From Escherichia coli DSM 30083 = JCM 1649 = ATCC 11775 (GTDB lineage Bacteria > Pseudomonadota > Gammaproteobacteria > Enterobacterales > Enterobacteriaceae), in NCBI RefSeq assembly GCF_003697165.2, contig NZ_CP033092.2, forward strand, positions 1,798,001 through 1,862,000: DNA of 64,000 nt, read 5' to 3'. This document shows positions 58,291 to 64,000 of this stretch, piece after piece (the stretch's first letter is position 1; every line of letters begins with the position of its first letter). A program made the translations under genes and the position numbers. Under the pieces are notes generated by a model. The model ran no database searches, was not told where the DNA came from, and saw only the letters and a list, made by a program, of their open reading frames with translations.

Positions 58291-58515
58291 ATGCCGGACA
58301 ACGTAGATTTTATTCAGGAACAACAGGCTGAATTACTGGAGCGCCAGATTAACGCGGCAAGGGTAAAACATTGCGGTGCTTCTGCGCTGGTTTGCGAAGA
58401 GTGTGACGCGCCAATACCTGCTGCCCGTCGTGCGGCTTATCCGTCAGCCACGCGTTGTGTTTCCTGTCAGTCAGTCTTTGAAGCAAAAAACAAACATTAC
58501 CGGAGAACGGCATGA
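58291..58515 (+). CDS. TraR/DksA-type zinc-finger protein (P2 orf82)
   Basis: 74 residues: coiled helical N-terminus (IQEQQAELLERQINAARV), then a C4 zinc finger CEECDAPIP...CVSCQ. Short TraR-like proteins bind RNA polymerase through the secondary channel; whether this one does is inferred. Overlaps the next gene by 4 bp. Confidence 0.85.
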   Translation: MPDNVDFIQEQQAELLERQINAARVKHCGASALVCEECDAPIPAARRAAYPSATRCVSCQSVFEAKNKHYRRTA

Positions 58516-58787
58516 GTATTCGTATTGAAATTGGCGAACGTTATGTCGTTACCAGTGACAGCTTTCAGTTTATTCTCCACGAGAAAAAGAGAGCGGAAAG
58601 CGGTAAAAACGCCGGTCAGGAATGGCTGGCGGTGGTTGGTTATTACCCGAAATTAAGCCAGCTCGTTTCCGGCCTGATGCATCACGATATTCTGACCGGA
58701 AGCGCAAAGTCTTTTGCTGATTTAAACGCGCAGGTTGAGCAACTCAGCAAGCGTTGTTCAGAGGCTTTTGGCTCATATGGCCGTTAA
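58512..58787 (+). CDS. P2 early small protein, DUF5405-like (orf83)
   Basis: 91 residues MSIRIEIGERYVVTSDSFQF...; a beta-rich start (FILHEKKRAESGKNAGQEW) then a helix. It matches the DUF5405-type protein upstream of P2 A. Function unknown. The end overlaps the A start by 11 bp. Confidence 0.78.
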   Translation: MSIRIEIGERYVVTSDSFQFILHEKKRAESGKNAGQEWLAVVGYYPKLSQLVSGLMHHDILTGSAKSFADLNAQVEQLSKRCSEAFGSYGR

Positions 58788-61068
58788 AGCCTCCGGGCGT
58801 TTTGTCCCTCCGTCAGCATTTACCGCAGGCACCGGTAAGACGTTTACCGGTGCTTATGCATGGAACGCGCCACGCGAGGCCGTCGGGCGCGAAAGACCCC
58901 TTACACGTGACGAGATGCGTCAGGTGCAAGGTGTTTTATCCACGATTAACCGCCTGCCTTACTTTTTGCGCTCGCTGTTTACTTCACGCTATGACTACAT
59001 CCGGCGCAATAAAAGCCCGGTGCACGGGTTTTATTTCCTCACATCCACTTTTCAGCGTCGTTTATGGCCGCGCATTGAGCGTGTGAATCAGCGCCATGAA
59101 ATGAACACCGACGCGTCGTTGCTGTTTCTGGCAGAGCGTGACCATTATGCGCGTCTGCCGGGGATGAATGATAAGGAGCTGAAAAAGTTTGCCGCCCGTA
59201 TCTCATCGCAGCTTTTCATGATGTATGAGGAACTCTGCGATGCCTGGGTGGATGCGCATGGCGAAAAAGAATCGCTGTTTACGGATGAGGCGCAGGCTCA
59301 CCTCTATGGTCATGTTGCTGGCGCTGCACGTGCTTTCAATATTTCCCCGCTCTACTGGAAAAAATACCGTAAAGGACAGATGACCACGAGGCAGGCATAT
59401 TCTGCCATTGCCCGCCTGTTTAACGATGAGTGGTGGATTAGTCAGCTTAAAGGCCAGCGTATGCGCTGGCATGAGGCGTTACTGATTGCTGTCGGGGAGG
59501 TCAATAAAGACCGTTCACCTTATGCCAGTAAACATGCCATTCGTGATGTGCGTGCACGCCGCCAGGCAAATCTGGAATTTCTTAAATCGTGTGACCTTGA
59601 AAACAGGGAAACCGGCGAACGCATCGACCTTATCAGTAAGGTGATGGGCAGTATTTCTAATCCTGAAATTCGCCGGATGGAGCTGATGAACACCATTGCC
59701 GGTATTGAGCGTTACGCCGCCGCAGAGGGTGATGTGGGGATGTTTATCACGCTTACCGCGCCGTCAAAGTATCACCCGACACGTCAGGTCGGAAAAGGCG
59801 AAAGTAAAACCGTCCAGCTAAATCACGGCTGGAACGATGAGGCATTTAATCCAAAGGATGCGCAGCGTTATCTCTGCCATATCTGGAGCCTGATGCGCAC
59901 GGCATTCAAGGATAATGATTTACAGGTCTACGGTTTGCGTGTCGTCGAGCCACACCACGACGGAACGCCGCACTGGCATATGATGCTTTTTTGTAATCCA
60001 CGCCAGCGTAACCAGATTATCGAAATCATGCGTCGCTATGCGCTCAAAGAGGATGGCGACGAAAGAGGAGCCGCGCGAAACCGTTTTCAGGCAAAACATC
60101 TTAACCGGGGCGGTGCTGCGGGGTATATCGCAAAATACATCTCAAAAAACATCGATGGCTATGCACTGGATGGTCAGCTCGATAATGATACCGGCAGGCC
60201 GCTGAAAGATACTGCTGCGGCTGTTACCGCATGGGCGTCAACGTGGCGAATTCCGCAATTTAAAACGGTTGGCCTGCCGACAATGGGGGCTTACCGTGAA
60301 CTACGCAAATTGCCTCGCGGCGTCAGTATTGCTGATGAGTTTGACGAACGCGTCGAGGCTGCTCGCGCTGCCGCAGACAGTGGTGATTTTGCGTTGTATA
60401 TCAGCGCGCAGGGTGGGGCAAATGTCCCGCGCGATTGTCAGACTGTCAGGGTTGCCCGTAGCCCGTCGGATGACGTTAACGAGTACGAGGAAGAAGTCGA
60501 GAGAGTGGTCGGCATTTACGCGCCGCATCTCGGCGCGCGTCATATTCATATCACCAGAACGACGGACTGGCGCATTGTGCCGAAAGTTCCGGTCGTTGAG
60601 CCTTTGACTTTAAAAAGCGGCATCGCCGCGCCTCGGAGTCCTGTCAATAACTGTGGAAAGCTCACCGGTGGTGATACTTCGTTACCGGCTCCCACACCTT
60701 CTGAGCACGCCGCAGCAGTGCTTAATCTGGTTGATGACGGTGTTATTGAATGGAATGAACCGGAGGTCGTGAGGGCGCTCAGGGGCGCATTAAAATACGA
60801 CCTGAGAACGCCAAACCGTCAGCAAAGAAACGGAAGCCCGTTAAAACCGCATGAAATTGCACCATCTGCCAGACTGACCAGGTCTGAACGATTGCAAATC
60901 ACCCGTATCCGCGTTGACCTTGCTCAGAACGGTATCATGCCGCAGCGATGGGAGCTTGAGGCGCTGGCGCGTGGAGCGACCGTAAATTATGACGGGAAAA
61001 AATTCACGTATCCGGTCGCTGATGGTTGGGGGGGATTCATAGGGCGCTTTGATTTTTTCTGTGTTTGA
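58777..61068 (+). CDS. A: P2 gpA, rolling-circle replication initiator
   Basis: 763 residues from MAVKASGRFVPPSAF (the frame is open 14 codons upstream inside orf83). HUH endonuclease: His399 and His401 in PHWHMMLF, and the paired catalytic tyrosines Tyr450 and Tyr454 in GYIAKYISK, at the positions known for P2 A. It nicks the phage origin, which in P2 lies within A. The last 11 residues (GGFIGRFDFFCV) differ from the P2 C-terminus I recall (PGFSTVMEWT), placing a recombination boundary at the 3' end. Confidence 0.95.
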   Translation: MAVKASGRFVPPSAFTAGTGKTFTGAYAWNAPREAVGRERPLTRDEMRQVQGVLSTINRLPYFLRSLFTSRYDYIRRNKSPVHGFYFLTSTFQRRLWPRIERVNQRHEMNTDASLLFLAERDHYARLPGMNDKELKKFAARISSQLFMMYEELCDAWVDAHGEKESLFTDEAQAHLYGHVAGAARAFNISPLYWKKYRKGQMTTRQAYSAIARLFNDEWWISQLKGQRMRWHEALLIAVGEVNKDRSPYASKHAIRDVRARRQANLEFLKSCDLENRETGERIDLISKVMGSISNPEIRRMELMNTIAGIERYAAAEGDVGMFITLTAPSKYHPTRQVGKGESKTVQLNHGWNDEAFNPKDAQRYLCHIWSLMRTAFKDNDLQVYGLRVVEPHHDGTPHWHMMLFCNPRQRNQIIEIMRRYALKEDGDERGAARNRFQAKHLNRGGAAGYIAKYISKNIDGYALDGQLDNDTGRPLKDTAAAVTAWASTWRIPQFKTVGLPTMGAYRELRKLPRGVSIADEFDERVEAARAAADSGDFALYISAQGGANVPRDCQTVRVARSPSDDVNEYEEEVERVVGIYAPHLGARHIHITRTTDWRIVPKVPVVEPLTLKSGIAAPRSPVNNCGKLTGGDTSLPAPTPSEHAAAVLNLVDDGVIEWNEPEVVRALRGALKYDLRTPNRQQRNGSPLKPHEIAPSARLTRSERLQITRIRVDLAQNGIMPQRWELEALARGATVNYDGKKFTYPVADGWGGFIGRFDFFCV
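60627..60647 (+). other. Candidate P2 replication origin nick region
   Basis: CGCGCCTCGGAGTCCTGTCA, inside the A gene, resembles the P2 ori cleavage sequence as I remember it (a nick in CCTCGGAGTCC). Assignment rests on memory. Confidence 0.4.
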
Positions 61069-61081
61069 CATAGAATAGCCC

Positions 61082-61304
61082 CGTTACCGCTTGGGACATC
61101 TACTTTGCATTACTCTTGGTATTAGCTTTGTACAAAGGGTATAAAGGCTGCTATTGGCAACAATAGTGCTGGCATGGAGATTGCCTCATGTTAAAGCTAG
61201 TGAATGTACGCCAGTACAACCGCTACCGCTTTGGGCGTTGGGAGACGGTGCGTAAGCACCGTCGTTCTTACCCAAAACGATAATATGCGGCCTAAGCGGT
61301 AACG
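61082..61304. repeat. 11-bp inverted repeat flanking the post-A small ORF
   Basis: CGTTACCGCTT (61082-61092) and AAGCGGTAACG (61294-61304), perfect, 200 bp apart. The left arm is just after the A stop; the right arm overlaps the stop of the minus-strand ATPase fragment. Confidence 0.6.
61188..61283 (+). CDS. Basic 31-residue small protein of P2-like cargo region
   Basis: MLKLVNVRQYNRYRFGRWET then VRKHRRSYPKR; 11 of 31 residues are Arg or Lys. GGAG lies 8 bp before the ATG. I have the impression of similar short proteins in P2-like phages but cannot name the family. A nucleic-acid-binding role is possible from its charge only. Confidence 0.5.
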   Translation: MLKLVNVRQYNRYRFGRWETVRKHRRSYPKR

Positions 61305-61621
61305 TTTTCCTCTTCTAGTTCGTCCATCATTTTTAAATAATGCATTTCGTCACCAGTAGCTGAAAATATTGTTCTCAATTGTTTTAGGTATTTATCTGGG
61401 TCTATGTCGCCCATATCAGTAATATTTACCGCATCAGAGTGAGAACCTCTGTTAATGTATCTGTAGAATGCTTTGAAATCACTGTTGCTATCGTCGCGTG
61501 CCAACTTTGTTAATTCATCTTGTAGAGCATCTGTTCTATGAACAAATGCAAAATAATATTCTAGTATGTTTCTCATAATATTCGGTATTATGATTTTGTT
61601 TGCTTTGCTGCGTATTTTCAT
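61292..61621 (-). pseudogene. C-terminal fragment of an AAA_13-like ATPase, cut by IS21
   Basis: 109 codons in frame, ending ...YLKMMDELEEENVTA. The segment IMRNILEYYFAFV...FKAFYRYINRGSHSDAV resembles the conserved C-terminal end of AAA_13/RloC-PrrC-type ATPases (helix RN/RxxLExYF, then INxGSH). No Walker motif remains; the N-terminal part would lie right of the IS element, outside the window. The nominal ATG at 61621 has no ribosome binding site and may be made by the IS junction. It sits in the P2 cargo position after A, where defence genes are common. Confidence 0.55.
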
Positions 61622-61682
61622 GAAAGGAGATCACTCAATAACTTCCATCGAGATCGGGTAATAACATTTGAACAGATCGCTG

Positions 61683-61746
61683 AATAACATCGATGGAGAT
61701 CACTTTTGACTCATTTTGTTATTCAGTGATCTCCATCAATGTTATT
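61683..61746. repeat. Inverted repeats in the IS21 left end
   Basis: A 22-bp arm at 61683-61704 (AATAACATCGATGGAGATCA...) and its inverse at 61725-61746 differ at one position, with a 20-bp spacer. CTGAATAACA (61680-61689) is also inverted at 61718-61727. These are probably repeated IstA-binding sites, as in other IS21 elements, overlapping the istA promoter. Confidence 0.65.
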
Positions 61747-61801
61747 GGAACTTCACAGGTGTGTTGATCTGTATCTTTTGCCATTCCGGTAAAGGATACC
61801 T

Positions 61802-63343
61802 ATGCCAACAGTTCCAATTTCTATGAGAAAACTTAAAGAAATTCTTAGGCTTAAATACGGTGTTGGACTCAGCCATCGACAAATTGGTCGTAGTCTTGCA
61901 ATCTCCCCTTCCGTTGTATCCAGATATGCTAATCGGGCGGCTCAACTTGGCATAAAGCAGTGGCCCTTACCTACAGGATGGGATGATACAAAACTAAAAC
62001 ATGCGTTCCTTCAGACCCAGGTTAAGATGAAGAAGCACTCTCTGCCTGACTGGGCTACAGTACACCGGGAACTGCGTAATAAATGCGTGACGCTGCAGCT
62101 ACTCTGGGAAGAATACTGTGAGCGTAATCCAGGCGGTTTTTACAGCTATAACCATTACTGCCGGATGTACCGTGAATGGCTCAAAACCACTTCACCATCA
62201 ATGCGTCAGGTACATAAAGCTGGCGAAAAACTTTTCGTTGATTACTGTGGACCTACCGTTGGCGTTACCGACCCTGAGACCGGAGAAATAAGAACTGCTC
62301 AGGTCATCGTAGCTGTTCTCGGGGCATCAAGTTACACATGGGCAGAGGCCACCTGGTCTCAGCAGCTTGAAGACTGGGTGATGAGTCATGTTCGCTGCTT
62401 CCAGTGGTTGGGTGGCGTTCCTGAACTTGTTGTTCCGGACAATCTGAAAAGCGCCACATCCAGGGCATGTAAGTATGATCCTGACGTTAACCCTACCTAC
62501 CAGCAGATGCTTGAGCATTATAATGTCGCAGTTTTGCCTGCGCGGCCACGTAAACCGAAAGATAAAGCCAAAGCTGAAGTTGGCGTTCAGGTTGTTGAAC
62601 GCTGGATCATGGCCCGAATCAGGCATGAGATCTTCTACAGCCTTGCATCGCTTAATCAGCGCATTCGGGAGTTGCTGGAAAGACTGAATAACAAAATAAT
62701 GCAGAAGTTGGGTTATTCACGTGCAGAACTCTTCATCCAGCTTGATAAACCCGCACTGAAGCCTCTTCCTGAAGCCAGTTACAGTTACACCCTGGTGAAG
62801 AAAGTCAGAGTTCATGCCGATTACCACGTGGAAATCGACAAACATTACTACTCGGTTCCATGTTCGCTGTTAGGCCAGCAACTGGAAGCATGGATCTCCG
62901 GAGAACTGGTAAGACTCTTCAATCAGGGGCAGGAGGTTGCTGTGCACCCGCGCAAGCGTACTTATGGCTACAGTACCCGCAACGAGCACATGCCTGAAGC
63001 TCATCGACAGCATGCCACCTGGACGCCAGAGCGTCTTCTGGAATGGGCGGGGCACATAGGCAGTGAAACTCATAGTTATGTGCTTCATATACTGAACTCT
63101 CGTCCACATCCGGAACAAAGCTATCGCTTCTGCCTTGGACTCCTGAACCTTCATAAAAAATACAGTAAAGCCAGACTTAATGCAGCATGTGCAAGAGCTC
63201 TGAAAACAAAGGTATGGCGTCTGTCAGGTATTAAATCGATCCTGGAAAAAGGTCTGGATAAACAACCTGTTCAGGATCCAAAACCAGATCTGTTATCCAC
63301 GATGGAACACGAAAACGTACGCGGCAGTGAGTATTACCACTGA
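61802..63343 (+). CDS. istA: IS21-family transposase IstA
   Basis: 513 residues. An N-terminal helix-turn-helix (LRLKYGVGLSHRQIGRSLAI) and a rve/DDE integrase core with Asp in LFVDYCGPT, Asp in LVVPDNLKSA and Glu in KDKAKAEVGV. The C-terminal beta-barrel part is YHVEIDKHYYSVP. AAAGGATACCT precedes the ATG. The gene is complete, so the element may be active. istB starts 11 bp after the stop. Confidence 0.93.
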   Translation: MPTVPISMRKLKEILRLKYGVGLSHRQIGRSLAISPSVVSRYANRAAQLGIKQWPLPTGWDDTKLKHAFLQTQVKMKKHSLPDWATVHRELRNKCVTLQLLWEEYCERNPGGFYSYNHYCRMYREWLKTTSPSMRQVHKAGEKLFVDYCGPTVGVTDPETGEIRTAQVIVAVLGASSYTWAEATWSQQLEDWVMSHVRCFQWLGGVPELVVPDNLKSATSRACKYDPDVNPTYQQMLEHYNVAVLPARPRKPKDKAKAEVGVQVVERWIMARIRHEIFYSLASLNQRIRELLERLNNKIMQKLGYSRAELFIQLDKPALKPLPEASYSYTLVKKVRVHADYHVEIDKHYYSVPCSLLGQQLEAWISGELVRLFNQGQEVAVHPRKRTYGYSTRNEHMPEAHRQHATWTPERLLEWAGHIGSETHSYVLHILNSRPHPEQSYRFCLGLLNLHKKYSKARLNAACARALKTKVWRLSGIKSILEKGLDKQPVQDPKPDLLSTMEHENVRGSEYYH

Positions 63344-63354
63344 TACGGGATCCA

Positions 63355-64000
63355 ATGATGAATCATCTTTACGAACAACTGACCGCACTTAAACTCACCG
63401 GCTTCCGTGATGCGCTTAAAAAGCAACTTGCTCAGCCGGGCACATACCAGGAGCTGGGCTTCGAAGAACGCCTGTCATTACTGACAGCAGAAGAACTAAC
63501 CTGCCGTGAAAACAGGAAGGCAGAGCGTCTGATCAAACATGCACGGTTCAGACTTAATGCTGAGTTATCAAAGCTGGATTATCGTAACAATAGAGGGCTG
63601 GACAGGGCCCTCATCCGTTCACTCAGTCAGGGAAACTGGTTAACCCTGAAACAAAATATTTTACTGACCGGGGCCACCGGCAGCGGTAAAACGTTCCTGG
63701 CATGTGCACTTGGTCATAATGCCTGCCGACAGGGATACAAGGTCTACTATTATCGCCTTAAAGCGCTGATGGAACAGTGCTATCAGGGGCATGCTGATGG
63801 AAGATACAGCAAACTTTTGACCAGGCTGAATAATAGCGATCTGCTGCTTCTGGATGACTGGGGGCTGGAACCTCTCTCATCAGAACAGCGTAGCGACCTG
63901 CTGGAAATAGTGGATCTGATGTACCAACGAGGCTCAATCATCGTAGTGAGCCAGTTGCCGGTGGAAAACTGGTACAAAATGATCGGAGACTCCACACATG
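63355..64000 (+). CDS. istB: IS21 helper ATPase IstB, truncated by window end
   Basis: 215 codons visible, starting MMNHLYEQLTALKLTGFRDA (a second ATG follows at once). DnaC-like AAA+ ATPase: Walker A LLTGATGSGKTFLA, Walker B LLLLDDWGLEPL, sensor segment IIVVSQLPVENW. IstB oligomerises on target DNA and stimulates IstA. The frame is open to the window edge. Confidence 0.93.
   Translation, partial: MMNHLYEQLTALKLTGFRDALKKQLAQPGTYQELGFEERLSLLTAEELTCRENRKAERLIKHARFRLNAELSKLDYRNNRGLDRALIRSLSQGNWLTLKQNILLTGATGSGKTFLACALGHNACRQGYKVYYYRLKALMEQCYQGHADGRYSKLLTRLNNSDLLLLDDWGLEPLSSEQRSDLLEIVDLMYQRGSIIVVSQLPVENWYKMIGDSTH

Larger units (their letters stand above)
61622..64000. mobile_element. IS21-family insertion sequence, right end outside window
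   Basis: The istA-istB pair in IS21 order and orientation, starting somewhere between 61621 and 61680. The left end contains several copies of a GATCTCC-type motif in both orientations. IS21 elements usually begin with TG; TG at 61621-61622 is a candidate. Target duplications cannot be seen because the right end is missing. Possibly ISEc12-like, from memory. Confidence 0.85.

Noticed and set aside
61069..61290. Possible retron non-coding RNA after gpA
   Set aside because: Retrons occur at this place in P2-like phages, but no reverse transcriptase and no msr/msd-like paired ends were found; only the 11-bp inverted repeat is present.

Overview
The window reads as Escherichia coli chromosome that is not K-12. 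Gene order and protein sequences from dld to yegR match the K-12 segment that runs, in the opposite orientation, from the dld region down to the P2 attachment site at cyaR. These assignments come from recalled K-12 and phage P2 proteins; no database search was run. Several loci that I recall as broken in K-12 (gatC, gatR, molR) are open here. The strain also carries a zorO-orzO toxin-antitoxin locus, a frameshifted yehK and a P2-like prophage.

Layout. 1-12.4 kb: partial dld (D-lactate respiration), bglX (periplasmic beta-glucosidase), the osmF-yehYXW betaine-type ABC importer, yohO, mlrA (curli regulator), the pyruvate-sensing btsSR two-component system, yehS and the lipoprotein gene yehR. 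12.5-27.6 kb: a long minus-strand block, molR-yehI-yehK(pseudo)-[zorO/orzO and an intergenic repeat]-yehL-yehM-yehP-yehQ. It combines a MoxR-type AAA+ ATPase, a DUF5682 protein, a von Willebrand A protein, a double-SWIM protein and two giant DUF4132 paralogues, one with a WGR domain. This is the best candidate for a poorly described multi-protein system. 27.7-31 kb: metG and mrp. 31.3-36.7 kb: yehE and the AT-rich yehDCBA chaperone-usher fimbrial operon. 36.8-38.6 kb: the rcnB/rcnA/rcnR nickel-cobalt system with two clear RcnR operators. 38.6-40.4 kb: TPP riboswitch-thiM-thiD. 40.4-45.3 kb: yegX, yegW and the divergent yegTUV operon, an uncharacterised nucleoside-type uptake and cleavage set. 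45.5-53 kb: fbaB and a complete galactitol operon gatYZABCD with gatR. 53.1-54.8 kb: yegS and yegR.

55.1-64 kb: a prophage left end. A 27-bp P2-type att core is followed by int, C, cox, fil, B, four small early genes and A. Beyond A, where P2 carries lysogenic conversion genes, lie a 31-codon ORF and the C-terminal end of an AAA-ATPase-like gene on the minus strand. That gene is cut by an IS21-family element (istA complete, istB running off the window).

Strongest points for a second look: (1) zorO and orzO promoters appear to share one palindromic -35 hexamer, and the RNAs have an 18-nt pairing site; (2) the yehLMPQ/yehI/molR block; (3) a probable defence-type ATPase gene in the P2 cargo site inactivated by IS21; (4) a one-base frameshift in yehK.
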